From: Rhodococcus sp. KRD162
GTDB taxonomy: Bacteria; Actinomycetota; Actinomycetes; Mycobacteriales; Mycobacteriaceae
NCBI RefSeq assembly: GCF_017168335.1
Contig: NZ_JABFAU010000007.1
Coordinates: 133,884-197,883, forward strand
Reading direction: 5' to 3'
DNA length: 64,000 nucleotides
Made by a program: the position numbers and the translations under genes. The notes under the pieces are model-generated. The model saw only the letters and a program-made list of their open reading frames with translations. It had not been told where the DNA came from and made no database searches. Below are positions 42,308 to 50,879 of this stretch, piece after piece. The stretch's first letter is position 1. Each line of letters opens with the position of its first letter.

Positions 42308-42360
42308 TTGCGCTGTGATCGTCCCCGCAGAGTTGTGGCGCAGGCAACCCTGGCCGAGAA

Positions 42361-42377
42361 CCTACGGTAGCGTAACC
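42361..42377. promoter_or_regulatory. Operator-like palindrome upstream of the reductase gene
   Basis: CCTACGGTAGCGTAACC contains TACG/CGTA arms and overlaps a TAACCT -10-like hexamer (42373-42378). Its reverse complement matches the site at 43579-43595 at 15 of 17 positions. A repressor here would block transcription start. Confidence 0.55.
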
Positions 42378-42427
42378 TCGATGACCGCATACGGCTCAGT
42401 GTCTCGATCGAGGAGATGGAACACCCG

Positions 42428-43543
42428 ATGGATCTGAAGAAGTGGCTGGAAGCTCCCGCGGCAGGCGTCTCGGCACCCAAGCGTCCCAGGCTGAACATGG
42501 TGCGCGGTGCCTTCACCCGCATCACCACGCCTTTGTTGCCGGACGACTATCTGCATTTGGCGAATCCACTGTGGTCGGCTCGCGAACTGCGAGGTCGGAT
42601 CGTACGTGTGGAGAAGGAAACCGCCACTGCGGTGACCCTGGTGATTCGGCCCGGCTGGGGCTTCAATTTCGACTATCAGCCGGGCCAGTACATCGGTATC
42701 GGTCTGCACCTCGGCGGCCGGTGGCACTGGCGGTCGTATTCGTTGACCTCACCGCCGGACTGGGAAGACAAGCTGATCTCCATCACCGTGAAGGCGATGC
42801 CGGAGGGCTTCCTGTCCTCGCATCTCGTCGGCGGTGTGCCGCAGGGAACCATCGTTCGCCTTGCCGCTCCGAAGGGCAACTTCGCGTTGCCGGTGCCGCC
42901 GCCGAACAAGATCCTGTTCGTCACCGCGGGCAGTGGCATCACCCCGGTCATCTCGATGCTCAGGGCGCTCGATCGGCACGGGGACATGCCCGACACGGTC
43001 CATATTCACTCGGCCCCCACCGAGGACGAGGTCATGTTCGCCGCGGAACTCGCCGCGCTGGAGAAATCCCACCCCAATTTCACCTCTCATGTGCAGCTGA
43101 CGCGATCCGGCGGCAAGTTCGCGCTCGCCTCTCTCGATGCGATGTACCCCGATTGGCGGACGCGAGACACATGGGCCTGTGGCCCTGCGGCTCTGCTCGA
43201 AGAGATCGAGAAGACCTGGAAGCGGGAGGGGATCGAGGACAAACTTCACCTCGAGCGATTCGAGATTTCCAGGGCCGACACCTCCGGTGCGGGCGGCACG
43301 GTGACGTTCTCCAAATCGGACAAGAAGGTCGCTGTCGACGGGGCGACGAGTCTGCTGGAAGCGGGCGAGGGAGTCGGTGTTCAGATGCCGTTCGGCTGCC
43401 GGATGGGAATCTGCCAGACGTGTGTGGTCCCGTTGACGGCAGGGCATGTCATCGACCTACGTTCGGGCAAGGAACACGCCGAGGGCGAACGCGTACAGAC
43501 CTGTATTTCCGCTGCTGCGGGCGATTGCACATTGGAACTGTAG
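42428..43543 (+). CDS. Ferredoxin reductase with C-terminal 2Fe-2S domain, desaturase partner
   Basis: This 371-aa flavoprotein supplies electrons to acyl-CoA desaturases (Rv3230c-like). The FNR part has RSYSLTSPP (FAD), [14 protein letters not shown] and the NADPH-site [13 protein letters not shown]. The C-terminal plant-type ferredoxin domain has CRMGICQTC and a later Cys in QTCISAA, giving four cluster ligands. ATG 42428 is used; an ATG at 42416 directly follows GAGGAG and has no spacer. The first desaturase gene begins 109 bp downstream; in mycobacteria the same pair (Rv3230c with DesA3) makes oleate. Confidence 0.92.
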   Translation: MDLKKWLEAPAAGVSAPKRPRLNMVRGAFTRITTPLLPDDYLHLANPLWSARELRGRIVRVEKETATAVTLVIRPGWGFNFDYQPGQYIGIGLHLGGRWHWRSYSLTSPPDWEDKLISITVKAMPEGFLSSHLVGGVPQGTIVRLAAPKGNFALPVPPPNKILFVTAGSGITPVISMLRALDRHGDMPDTVHIHSAPTEDEVMFAAELAALEKSHPNFTSHVQLTRSGGKFALASLDAMYPDWRTRDTWACGPAALLEEIEKTWKREGIEDKLHLERFEISRADTSGAGGTVTFSKSDKKVAVDGATSLLEAGEGVGVQMPFGCRMGICQTCVVPLTAGHVIDLRSGKEHAEGERVQTCISAAAGDCTLEL

Positions 43544-43578
43544 GTCTGTTTTTCGCACACGGCCTTCTCAGGCTGTTC

Positions 43579-43595
43579 GGTTACGCTTACGTAGG
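43579..43595. promoter_or_regulatory. Operator-like palindrome upstream of the first desaturase
   Basis: GGTTACGCTTACGTAGG lies 57 bp before the start of the desaturase gene at 43653. It matches the reverse complement of the 42361 site at 15 of 17 positions. A TAGGTT hexamer overlaps it. Confidence 0.6.
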
Positions 43596-43652
43596 TTGCC
43601 CACGCCGAAAGCTGGCATTTCGGGCACTGCTTCTCAACTGTTGGAGGACCCG

Positions 43653-44954
43653 GTGGCCATCACCGACATCAAAGAGTTCGCGCACCTGAGCGAAGCGGAC
43701 ATGGAAGCGTTCGGGCGTGAGCTGGACGCGATTCGTCGAGACGTCGAAGACAGTCGCGGCGAACGCGATGCTGCGTACATCAGGCGAACCATCAGGCTGC
43801 AGCGGCTGTTGGAGCTCGGTGGGCGCGCGGTGTTGCTCGGCAGCAAGTATCGACCCGCCTGGCTCGTCGGGACGGCGATGCTCAGTGTCTCCAAGATCAT
43901 CGAGAACATGGAACTCGGCCACAACGTGATGCACGGCCAGTGGGACTGGATGAACGATCCGGAGATCCATTCCGTGTCGTGGGAGTGGGATCAGACCGGG
44001 CCGTCCGAGCAGTGGAAGCGTGCGCACAACTACTCGCATCACACCTACACCAACATCGTCGGTATGGACGACGACATCGGGTTCGGCATCCTGCGCATGA
44101 CCAGGGACGAGCCGTGGAAGCCGATCAACCTCGTTCAACCTCTCGCCAACATCGTGTTGGCGGCGACGTTCGAGTGGGGTATCGCGTTGCACGACTACGA
44201 CGCTCAGAAGCAGTTGGACGGCGAGAACGAGAAGGGCCTGTTTAAGTCGCCTGCGACTCGGGCCTTCGCACGCAAGATAGCCCGGCAGGTGGGCAAGGAC
44301 TTCGTCCTGTTTCCCGCCCTGACCGGACCGGCGTGGAAGTCCACGCTCACGGCCAATGCCACCGCCAACCTCGTCCGCAACCTGTGGGCTTACGCGGTGA
44401 TCTTCTGTGGTCATTTTCCCGACGGTGCCGAGAAGTTCACGATCGGACAGTTCGAGACGGAGACGCGTCCCGAGTGGTACCTGCGCCAGATGCTCGGCAG
44501 CGCCAACTTCGAGGCGGGGCCGGTGATGGCCTTCATGAGCGGCAATCTGTGCTACCAGATCGAGCACCACATGTTCCCGGACCTGCCGAGCAACCGGTAC
44601 TCCGAAATTGCCGAGCGGGTGCACGCACTGTGTGAGAAGTACGATTTGCCGTACACGACGGGTTCGCTCGGTAAGCAGTATCTGTTGGCGCTGCGAACCA
44701 TTCACAAGCTGTCGCTGCCCGACAGGTGGTTGCGGGCGACGTCCGACGATGCTCCCGAGACCTCGTCCGAGCGGCGCTGGCGGGTGGGTGATTCGCCGAC
44801 GGTCCATGCGCTCCGGATCGACCCGCTCACCGGACAGCGTCGTGGATTGCGATCGGCCATGCAAGAGGCCCGGATCGCCCTGCGCAATGCGAAGAAGGAA
44901 GCCAAGCGTCAGGCGAAGGCTCTCCGTCAATCGGGTGGCCGCGTCGAATTGTGA
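43653..44954 (+). CDS. DesA3-type acyl-CoA desaturase, copy 1
   Basis: This 433-aa membrane di-iron desaturase would insert a delta-9 double bond in stearoyl- or palmitoyl-CoA. The His boxes are HNVMHGQWDW, HNYSHHTYTN and QIEHHMFPDLP. Hydrophobic spans lie near residues 70-90 and 220-240, and a lysine/arginine-rich tail follows. GTG 43653 has GGAGGA 4 nt upstream; upstream open frame to 43446 lies inside the reductase gene. Copy 2 follows 123 bp downstream and begins with nearly the same residues (AITDIKE), showing tandem duplication. Mycobacteria have a single copy here. Confidence 0.93.
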   Translation: MAITDIKEFAHLSEADMEAFGRELDAIRRDVEDSRGERDAAYIRRTIRLQRLLELGGRAVLLGSKYRPAWLVGTAMLSVSKIIENMELGHNVMHGQWDWMNDPEIHSVSWEWDQTGPSEQWKRAHNYSHHTYTNIVGMDDDIGFGILRMTRDEPWKPINLVQPLANIVLAATFEWGIALHDYDAQKQLDGENEKGLFKSPATRAFARKIARQVGKDFVLFPALTGPAWKSTLTANATANLVRNLWAYAVIFCGHFPDGAEKFTIGQFETETRPEWYLRQMLGSANFEAGPVMAFMSGNLCYQIEHHMFPDLPSNRYSEIAERVHALCEKYDLPYTTGSLGKQYLLALRTIHKLSLPDRWLRATSDDAPETSSERRWRVGDSPTVHALRIDPLTGQRRGLRSAMQEARIALRNAKKEAKRQAKALRQSGGRVEL

Positions 44955-44980
44955 ATCGTCACACAGATTGCTCGACGCAA

Positions 44981-45011
44981 CCTACGCGACCGTAACCTAC
45001 GGTACGGTAGG
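44981..45011. promoter_or_regulatory. Double operator-like site upstream of the second desaturase
   Basis: CCTACGCGACCGTAACC (44981-44997) matches the 42361 site at about 13 of 17 positions. It overlaps a second palindrome, CCTACGGTACGGTAGG (44996-45011). A TAACCT hexamer at 44993-44998 lies inside. Two sites suggest tighter control of this copy. Confidence 0.6.
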
Positions 45012-45077
45012 AGGCGGAATTGCACATGGCCCATCACCTGCATGCTGTGTGTTCACGACTGCCAGGAGGTTGTATCC

Positions 45078-46328
45078 ATGGCGATAACGGACATCAAGGA
45101 ATACGCGCATCTCACCGATGCCGACATCGAGGCGTTGGGTCACGAGCTCGATGCGATTCGGCGTGACATCGAGGCGTCCCGCGGTGAACGCGACGCCCGG
45201 TACGTCAAGAACACCATCCGTCTCCAGCGTTCTCTCGACATCGGCGGCCGAGCACTGTTGTTCGCCAGTCGACGCCGACCGGCGTGGCTCGCGGGTACGG
45301 CCATGCTCGGGGCCGCGAAGATCATCGAGAACATGGAACTGGGCCACAACGTCATGCACGGCCAGTGGGATTGGATGAACGATCCCGAAATTCACTCCAC
45401 CTCGTGGGAGTGGGACAACACGGGACCGTCGGCGCACTGGAAGCAGACGCACAACTACATTCATCACAAGTACACCAACATTCTGGGCATGGACGACGAC
45501 GTGGGCTACGGCCTGCTCCGCGTCACTCGCGACCAGCGGTGGAAGCCGTTCAACCTTGCGAACCCGGTCCTGAACCTGCTGCTGCAGTTGTTCTTCGAGT
45601 ACGGCGTGGCCTTGCAGCATCTCGAACTGGGCAAGGTTGCCAAGGGCCGCGTGCCACGCGAGGAGTTCGAGCAGAAGCGTCGTGAAGTGCTCGAGAAGGT
45701 CGGCAAGCAGATCGGCAAGGATTACATCCTGCACCCGCTGCTGACCGGTCCTGCATGGAAGAGCACGTTGACGGCCAATATCGCCGCCAACATGATCCGG
45801 AACGTGTGGACCAACACCGTGATCTTCTGTGGACACTTCCCGGACGGTGCGGAGAAGTTCACCAAGTCCGACATGGAGGGCGAGACACAGGGGCAGTGGT
45901 ACCTGCGTCAGATGCTCGGCAGCGCGAACTTCAACGCGGGCCCCGTCATGGAATTCATGAGCGGTAACCTCTGCTACCAGATCGAGCACCACCTCTTTCC
46001 CGATCTCCCCAGCAACCGCCTGCGGGAAATCAAGGTTCGAGTGGTCGAACTCGCCGAGAAGTACGACCTGCCCTACACGACAGGGTCGATCGTCCACCAG
46101 TACTTCCTGTCGTGGCGGACCATCGCGAAACTCTCGCTGCCCAACAAGTACCTGAAGGCGACCAGCGACGATGCTCCGGAAACCGCATCCGAGCGCAAGT
46201 TCGCCGATGGCCCGACCGGATTGTTCACCGTCGATCCCGCGACCGGCAAGCGCCGCGGTCTGCGTACCGCAATCGCAGAAACGAAGAAGCGCAAGAGGAC
46301 TCGTAGGCCGGTGCGGACGGCCGCGTAA
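45078..46328 (+). CDS. DesA3-type acyl-CoA desaturase, copy 2
   Basis: This 416-aa paralogue of the gene at 43653 has the same boxes (HNVMHGQWDW, HNYIHHKYTN, QIEHHLFPDLP) and overall layout, but differs in the middle (LGKVAKGRVPREEFEQKRREV) and in its strongly basic tail (KKRKRTRRPVR). ATG 45078 is set by CAGGAGGT with a 7-nt spacer; an upstream frame from 45042 is leader sequence. The different operator arrangement and middle region suggest separate roles, for example different chain length or temperature response, which is inference. It ends at a long terminator shared with rsgA. Confidence 0.93.
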   Translation: MAITDIKEYAHLTDADIEALGHELDAIRRDIEASRGERDARYVKNTIRLQRSLDIGGRALLFASRRRPAWLAGTAMLGAAKIIENMELGHNVMHGQWDWMNDPEIHSTSWEWDNTGPSAHWKQTHNYIHHKYTNILGMDDDVGYGLLRVTRDQRWKPFNLANPVLNLLLQLFFEYGVALQHLELGKVAKGRVPREEFEQKRREVLEKVGKQIGKDYILHPLLTGPAWKSTLTANIAANMIRNVWTNTVIFCGHFPDGAEKFTKSDMEGETQGQWYLRQMLGSANFNAGPVMEFMSGNLCYQIEHHLFPDLPSNRLREIKVRVVELAEKYDLPYTTGSIVHQYFLSWRTIAKLSLPNKYLKATSDDAPETASERKFADGPTGLFTVDPATGKRRGLRTAIAETKKRKRTRRPVRTAA

Positions 46329-46347
46329 GTCACAGACTGCGTGCACG

Positions 46348-46389
46348 CCTGGTGGTGGCCGTCCCCGAAAGGGGGCGGCCGCTACCAGG
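46348..46389. terminator. Bidirectional terminator between desaturase and rsgA
   Basis: A stem of about 19 bp with a GAAA tetraloop (46367-46370) spans 46348-46389, with a few G-T or mismatched pairs. It lies between convergent genes and overlaps the rsgA stop codon. Confidence 0.75.
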
Positions 46390-47416
46390 CTTCGTTGGTT
46401 CGAACGGCCTCGAGAAGTAGGCGCACCGCGGCCACGCGCCGAGCCGGGTCGCCGGTGAGGGTGTCCAGCGCGCATTCGGGATCGGCTGGAGGGCCGAGGT
46501 GAGTGCACCCCCGCGGGCAGTCCTCGATCGTTCCGGCGAGGTCCGAGAAAGCGGCGACGACGTTTTCCGGAGAAATGTGGGCCAGGCCGAACGACCGGAT
46601 ACCCGGAGTGTCCACCACCCAGCCGCCGCCGGGTAGCGGCAGCGCCACCGACTGAGTGGAGGTGTGTCGTCCTTTGCCGACGCCCGAGACCACGCCGGTC
46701 GCGCGATAGGCGTCGGGCACCAATCTGTTGACGAGCGTGGACTTGCCGACGCCGGAATGGCCGACGAGGGCAGTCACCTTGTCGGTCAGCATCGCAGTGA
46801 CCTCGGTGAGGTCCTCGGACTGCCCAGCAAGAACCACCGGCAGGTCGAGATCGGTGAACGCGGCGGTGAACTCGGCCGGGTCGGCCAGGTCGCTCTTGGT
46901 CAGGCACAGTACGGGTTCGAGGCCGCCGACGTATGCGGCGACCAGCGCTCGTTCGACGAAGCCGGTACGTGGTGGCGGATCTGCGAGTGCGGCAACGATG
47001 AGCAAGCGATCGGCGTTGGCCACCACGACGCGCTCGAACGGGTCGGTGTCGTCTGCCGTTCGGCGCAACACCGTGCGGCGTTCGGCCACGCGGACGATTC
47101 GAGCGAGCGTGTCGACCTTGCCCGACAGGTCGCCGACGATGTCGACTTCGTCGCCCACGACGATCGGGGTGCGGCCGAGCTCACGAGCCCGCATCGTCAC
47201 GACCGGGCGGGACGGATCGCCGCCGAGCACACAGCCCCATCGACCGCGGTCGACCGAGACGACCATGCCGGCTTCGGCGTCGTTGTGTTCGGGCCGAGTC
47301 TTGGTGCGCGGGCGTGAACTCTTGCCCGGCCGGATTCGGACGTCGGACTCGTCGTATCGACGCGCGGTCAGGAGCCGACCCCGCTCGGTGTCGACGCGGA
47401 CAGCATTGCGTCCCAT
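46382..47416 (-). CDS. rsgA: Small ribosomal subunit biogenesis GTPase RsgA
   Basis: RsgA checks 30S maturation. The 344-aa protein is a circularly permuted GTPase: G4 (CLTKSDLAD) precedes G1 ([14 protein letters not shown]) and G3 ([11 protein letters not shown]). A zinc site follows in [19 protein letters not shown]. The N-terminus ([25 protein letters not shown], in part) fits the actinobacterial form. The ATG at 47416 gives a 49-nt overlap with aroA; starts nearer 47371 are possible but would be non-standard. It is co-directional with aroA, as in mycobacteria (Rv3227-Rv3228). Confidence 0.9.
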   Translation of the reverse strand: MGRNAVRVDTERGRLLTARRYDESDVRIRPGKSSRPRTKTRPEHNDAEAGMVVSVDRGRWGCVLGGDPSRPVVTMRARELGRTPIVVGDEVDIVGDLSGKVDTLARIVRVAERRTVLRRTADDTDPFERVVVANADRLLIVAALADPPPRTGFVERALVAAYVGGLEPVLCLTKSDLADPAEFTAAFTDLDLPVVLAGQSEDLTEVTAMLTDKVTALVGHSGVGKSTLVNRLVPDAYRATGVVSGVGKGRHTSTQSVALPLPGGGWVVDTPGIRSFGLAHISPENVVAAFSDLAGTIEDCPRGCTHLGPPADPECALDTLTGDPARRVAAVRLLLEAVRTNEAW

Positions 47417-48684
47417 AGCTTCTCGAATCCAGGGAGCGTCTTGGCCGTGGTGCCGATATCGTCGACCTCGACTCCGGGAACTCGCAGTCCGACGATTGCT
47501 CCCGCCGTGGCCATCCGGTGGTCGGCGTACGAGTGCCAGCAGCCACCGTGCAGCGCGGCCGGTTCGATGCGGATGCCGTCCTCGGTTTCGATTGCGCGGC
47601 CGCCCAGCCGCGTGATCTCGGTCGTGAGCGCGGCGAGTCGATCGGTCTCGTGACCACGAAGATGGGCGATACCGCGCAGGATCGATGGGCCCTGCGCCAG
47701 CGTCGCCAGCGCGGCGACCGTCGGGGTCAGCTCGCCGACATCGTGGAGATCGAAGTCGATGCCGTGCAACGTATCCGGTCCTTCGACGGTGAGGATGCCC
47801 GCACTCAGATCGACTCGCGCGCCCATCTGCGCGAGTATCTCGCGAATCGCGTCACCGGGCTGAGTGGTCGATTGTGGCCAGTTCGGAACGCGCACTACGC
47901 CTTTCGTTGCGACAGCCGCAGCCAGAAAAGGGGTGGCGTTGGACAGGTCCGGCTCGATGCTCCATTCGGTCGGGGCGACCGGCCCCGGGTGGACGCGCCA
48001 GGTGTTCGCGTCGCCTCCGCTCTCGGGGGTCTCTACCCGCACGCCTGCTCTCCGCAGCATCTCGACCGTCATGTCGATGTGCGGCATGGACGGAACGGGC
48101 TTGCCGACGTGGTGGATTTCTATGCCCTCGTCGAATGCGGTGGCCGAGAGCATCAGGCCCGAGACGAACTGCGAGGATCCCGAGGCGTCGATCTCGACCG
48201 GTCCGCCGCGCAGTGAGCCCGTGCTGTGCATCGTGAACGGCAGCGCACTTCCCTCGATCTCGGCTCCCACCGCGCGCAGCGCGTCGAGAATCGTGTCCAG
48301 AGGGCGACTGCGTGCCTGCTCGTCACCGTCGAACGAGACCTCGCCGACGGCAAGCGCGGCCAGGGGCGGTACGAAACGCATGACAGTGCCTGCGAGTCCG
48401 CACTCCACCGCTCCGCCACGAAGCGGAGCCGGGGTCACCGTCAGTGCCGTTCGGTCGTCCGGCGCGGCCGTGATCTCGATTCCCAGCGTCGACAAAGCGT
48501 CGATCATCAGGTCCGTGTCACGGCTGCGCAGGGCACCGGTGATTCTCGATGGACCAGATGCCAGGGAGGCGATGATCAGCGCGCGATTGGTGATCGACTT
48601 CGATCCGGGGAGAGTGACGGTCGCGTCGACGGGTGCGACGGCGGCGGGGGCTGTCCAAGTGCTCACGGGTCCATCTTCGCTCAT
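47368..48684 (-). CDS. aroA: 3-phosphoshikimate 1-carboxyvinyltransferase (EPSP synthase)
   Basis: AroA joins PEP and shikimate-3-P in aromatic amino acid synthesis. The 438-aa protein has [81 protein letters not shown] and [17 protein letters not shown]. These are the two-domain EPSPS signatures with both substrate-binding lysine/arginine sets. It overlaps rsgA at its end and follows the ybaK gene's stop by 6 bp in the opposite direction of reading, that is, both are on the minus strand. Confidence 0.96.
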   Translation of the reverse strand: MSEDGPVSTWTAPAAVAPVDATVTLPGSKSITNRALIIASLASGPSRITGALRSRDTDLMIDALSTLGIEITAAPDDRTALTVTPAPLRGGAVECGLAGTVMRFVPPLAALAVGEVSFDGDEQARSRPLDTILDALRAVGAEIEGSALPFTMHSTGSLRGGPVEIDASGSSQFVSGLMLSATAFDEGIEIHHVGKPVPSMPHIDMTVEMLRRAGVRVETPESGGDANTWRVHPGPVAPTEWSIEPDLSNATPFLAAAVATKGVVRVPNWPQSTTQPGDAIREILAQMGARVDLSAGILTVEGPDTLHGIDFDLHDVGELTPTVAALATLAQGPSILRGIAHLRGHETDRLAALTTEITRLGGRAIETEDGIRIEPAALHGGCWHSYADHRMATAGAIVGLRVPGVEVDDIGTTAKTLPGFEKLWDAMLSASTPSGVGS

Positions 48685-48690
48685 TCGGGA

Positions 48691-49182
48691 TCAGCGCGCG
48701 GCGATGGGCGCGGTTGTCGCGCGGGTGAGCCGGACCAGATCGTCCGGGGCCACTTCGATTTCGAGTCCTCTGCGTCCGCCGCTGCACAGAATCGTCTCGA
48801 AATCCAGAGCGGAGTCGTCGATCGCCGTGGGTAGGGATCTGCGTTGGCCGAGGGGCGATATTCCGCCGAACACGTATCCCGAGGACCGCTCCGCTGCAGC
48901 TCTGTCTGCCAGGGTGATCTTGCGGGTGGCCAGCGCCGCCGCCGCTGCTTTGAGCGCGAGCGTGGTCGTGACGGGCACGACTGCAACGGCCAGTGAGCGA
49001 TCGGCACGTTCGACGACGAGAGTCTTGAACACTCGTTCGGGGCGAACTCCGAGCCGTTCGACGAGTATCTGTGCTGCCTCCTCGCCGTAGGACTGGGCCC
49101 GCGGGTCGTGGTCGTAGGAATGCACGGTGTGGGCCACCCCCTGTGCGGTGAGCAGTGCGAGAGCGGGTGTGGACGCGGCCAT
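48691..49182 (-). CDS. ybaK: YbaK-type aminoacyl-tRNA deacylase
   Basis: YbaK hydrolyses mischarged Cys-tRNA(Pro). The 163-aa protein carries the family core: [44 protein letters not shown] with the catalytic Lys (K in FKTL), [16 protein letters not shown] and [24 protein letters not shown] 49182 has a TAGAGT hexamer 7 nt upstream, suggesting a leaderless start. In M. tuberculosis I recall this locus split into two annotated pieces (Rv3224A/B); here it is intact. It is divergent from sigH and is followed by aroA 6 nt later, so it may start the ybaK-aroA-rsgA transcript. Confidence 0.9.
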   Translation of the reverse strand: MAASTPALALLTAQGVAHTVHSYDHDPRAQSYGEEAAQILVERLGVRPERVFKTLVVERADRSLAVAVVPVTTTLALKAAAAALATRKITLADRAAAERSSGYVFGGISPLGQRRSLPTAIDDSALDFETILCSGGRRGLEIEVAPDDLVRLTRATTAPIAAR

Positions 49183-49189
49183 CAACGGG

Positions 49190-49195
49190 ACTCTA
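49190..49195 (-). promoter_or_regulatory. -10 element of ybaK (TAGAGT)
   Basis: On the minus strand TAGAGT lies 7 nt before the ybaK ATG. It abuts the divergent sigH promoter. Confidence 0.5.
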
Positions 49196-49205
49196 GCGAT
49201 CCGGC

Positions 49206-49232
49206 GGGAACACGTCGGCACGGAGCAGTGTT
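49206..49232 (+). promoter_or_regulatory. SigH/SigR-type promoter of sigH
   Basis: GGGAAC (49206-49211) and GTT (49230-49232) are separated by 18 nt, which is the SigR/SigH consensus GGGAAY-N18-GTT. It implies positive autoregulation during thiol-oxidative or heat stress. Confidence 0.75.
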
Positions 49233-49272
49233 GTGCACTCACAGATACGTACGAGGGCGGAAGGAACGAACT

Positions 49273-50064
49273 ATGGCATTGCTGACCGCGGAGCGTCCCC
49301 TGGCATTGGCGGAGGTGATCTCTGCGCCGAAGTCGGTGGCCGGCGCGGTAGCCTGGACGGTGGAAGCTACCGAAGGGATCAGCGTGACAGAAGCCAGGAC
49401 TCCCGCAGCAGCAGCCACTGCAATCGAGGACGAGAAGGCGATCGCGGAGCAGCGCGCGGCCGAGACCGAGGCTCAGCTGACCGAGCGTTTCGAGCGCGAT
49501 GCGTTGCCCATGCTCGATCAGCTCTACGGTGCAGCGCTGCGGATGACGCGGAACCCCGCCGACGCCGAGGACCTGGTGCAGGAGACGTTCGTGAAGGCGT
49601 ATTCGGCCTTTCGTTCGTTCCGCGACGGGACCAATCTCAAGGCGTGGCTCTATCGGATTCTGACCAACACGTACATCAATTCCTATCGGAAGAAGCAGCG
49701 TCAGCCCGCTCAGTATCCGACGGACGAGATCAGTGACTGGCAGCTCGCCGCCACCGCCGAGCACACGTCGACCGGACTGCGCTCCGCCGAGGTCGAGGCG
49801 CTCGACGCGTTGCCCGACGACGACATCAAAGCGGCACTGCAGTCGCTGCCCGAAGAGTTCCGGATGGCCGTGTACTACGCCGACGTCGAGGGATTCCCGT
49901 ACAAGGAGATCGCGGAGATCATGGGTACTCCGATCGGCACGGTGATGTCTCGGCTGCATCGCGGACGTAAGCAGCTGAGGGGATTGCTGGCCGGTGTGGC
50001 GCGCGAGCGAGGGTTCAACCGGGACGGCGCAGTCGATCGCCACGAGCAGGAGGTAGTGCGATGA
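49273..50064 (+). CDS. sigH: Redox-stress ECF sigma factor SigH, with a second in-frame start at 49384
   Basis: SigH directs transcription of thioredoxin, mycothiol and heat-shock genes. Region 2 ([33 protein letters not shown], in pieces) and [25 protein letters not shown] lead to region 4 ([45 protein letters not shown]). The ATG at 49273 (GGAAGGA 7 nt upstream) gives 263 aa; the GTG at 49384 (GAAGGGA 5 nt upstream) gives 226 aa, closer to the known 216-aa M. tuberculosis SigH. The short form could come from an internal TAGCCT promoter. This resembles the long and short SigR forms of Streptomyces. The stop overlaps rshA. Confidence 0.93.
   Translation: MALLTAERPLALAEVISAPKSVAGAVAWTVEATEGISVTEARTPAAAATAIEDEKAIAEQRAAETEAQLTERFERDALPMLDQLYGAALRMTRNPADAEDLVQETFVKAYSAFRSFRDGTNLKAWLYRILTNTYINSYRKKQRQPAQYPTDEISDWQLAATAEHTSTGLRSAEVEALDALPDDDIKAALQSLPEEFRMAVYYADVEGFPYKEIAEIMGTPIGTVMSRLHRGRKQLRGLLAGVARERGFNRDGAVDRHEQEVVR
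49349..49354 (+). promoter_or_regulatory. Candidate internal sigH promoter (TAGCCT)
   Basis: TAGCCT lies 30 nt before GTG 49384 and 17 nt before its Shine-Dalgarno sequence. It could drive basal expression of the short SigH. No clear -35 is seen. Confidence 0.4.
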
Positions 50065-50357
50065 CGGGTACCGGAGATGCCGACGCAGGCGAGCAGTTCG
50101 AGAATCTCGACTGCTCGGCGGTCATCGCAGACGTGTGGATCATGCTCGACAACGAGTGTGACGAGGCAAGCCGCGCACGTCTGCAGAAGCACATCGACGA
50201 GTGCGGATCGTGCTTCGAGGCCTACGGAATCGAAGAAAAAGTCAAGAAGCTGATCTCGCGCAAGTGCGGCGGAGACCAGGCACCTGCGGGACTGCGCGAA
50301 CGACTGAGCGTCGAGATACGCAGGACCGTGCTGATTCGCCAGACCGACGCCGACTAG
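50061..50357 (+). CDS. rshA: Zinc-containing anti-sigma factor for SigH
   Basis: RshA/RsrA binds SigH in reduced cells and releases it on disulfide stress. The 98-aa protein has the ZAS motif HIDECGSC (HxxxCxxC) at residues 35-42, with another Cys at residue 18 as possible ligand. The ATG overlaps the sigH stop (ATGA), which keeps the two proteins balanced. The order sigH-rshA-bL37-biotin carrier-pdtaS-whiB1 is that of mycobacteria. Confidence 0.93.
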   Translation: MTGTGDADAGEQFENLDCSAVIADVWIMLDNECDEASRARLQKHIDECGSCFEAYGIEEKVKKLISRKCGGDQAPAGLRERLSVEIRRTVLIRQTDAD

Positions 50358-50395
50358 TAGCGCCGGACACCCGACAACCGACTTCGGACAACAGA

Positions 50396-50431
50396 CGAGG
50401 GGCCGAGAAGCAGATGCTTCTCGGCCCCTCG
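50396..50431. terminator. Bidirectional terminator between rshA and bL37
   Basis: A perfect inverted repeat has 17-bp arms (50396-50412 and 50415-50431), giving a stem of about 15 bp closed by a short loop around AGCAGATGCT. It is between convergent genes. Confidence 0.85.
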
Positions 50432-50449
50432 TCGGTTCGTGGCAAACCG

Positions 50450-50524
50450 TCAGCTGTTGGGACGTTTGCCGTGGTTGGCCTTGTTGCCCTTACGAGCACG
50501 CTTCTTACGTCCACGCTTTCCCAT
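50450..50524 (-). CDS. Ribosomal protein bL37
   Basis: This 24-residue gene encodes the small basic peptide bL37 found in mycobacterial 50S subunits. The product starts MGKRGRKKRARKGNKANH and ends GKRPNS, matching the known KRGRKKR...KANHGKRPN pattern. The ATG at 50524 has AGGAG 6 nt upstream on the minus strand, a strong ribosome-binding site. It lies between rshA and the biotin-carrier gene and ends at a strong terminator. Its size makes it easy to miss. Confidence 0.92.
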   Translation of the reverse strand: MGKRGRKKRARKGNKANHGKRPNS

Positions 50525-50642
50525 GATGGGCTCCTCTCGTTTGTTCACTACAGTGTCCCACGTGTGATTGGCTTACTGTGACGGGCCTGGCCCGAGTGGG
50601 TGTCCGGCACAGTTCGTGGTGACGTGAGAGAGGGGCTCGTCG

Positions 50643-50858
50643 ATGTCCGAGGACGTTCGAGCAGAGATGGTGTCCACGGTGTTTCAGGTGGTCGTGGGCC
50701 GAGGTGACGCTGTCGAGGTCGGTGACACTCTGGTGATCCTGGAATCGATGAAGATGGAAATTCCGGTGCTGGCAGAGACGGCAGGGACGGTCACGTCCGT
50801 GGACGTCGCGGTGGGTGATGTCATTCAGCAGGGCGATCTCATCGCCGTCGTGTCCTGA
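50643..50858 (+). CDS. Biotin/lipoyl attachment-domain protein (TB7.3-like)
   Basis: This 71-aa single-domain carrier (Rv3221c-like) has the biotinylation motif ESMKMEIP at residues 34-41 (Lys 37) and the hammerhead turn GTVTSVDVAVGDVIQQGDLIAVV. It is expected to be biotinylated by BirA (4219) and to act in an acyl-CoA carboxylase or related complex. ATG 50643 is preceded by a GAGAGAGGGG stretch 7 nt upstream. It lies 21 bp before pdtaS on the same strand. Confidence 0.92.
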   Translation: MSEDVRAEMVSTVFQVVVGRGDAVEVGDTLVILESMKMEIPVLAETAGTVTSVDVAVGDVIQQGDLIAVVS

Positions 50859-50879
50859 TCCACGGTTACCTGAGATCAC

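Noticed and set aside
43587..44930. Long antisense frames under the desaturase, fbiA, sahH and MFS genes
   Set aside because: All lie opposite genes with clear family motifs and have no recognisable domains or start signals.
48691..50043. A 450-codon minus-strand protein covering ybaK and sigH
   Set aside because: The N-terminal two thirds are antisense to sigH; a leaderless ATG at 49182 gives a normal YbaK length.
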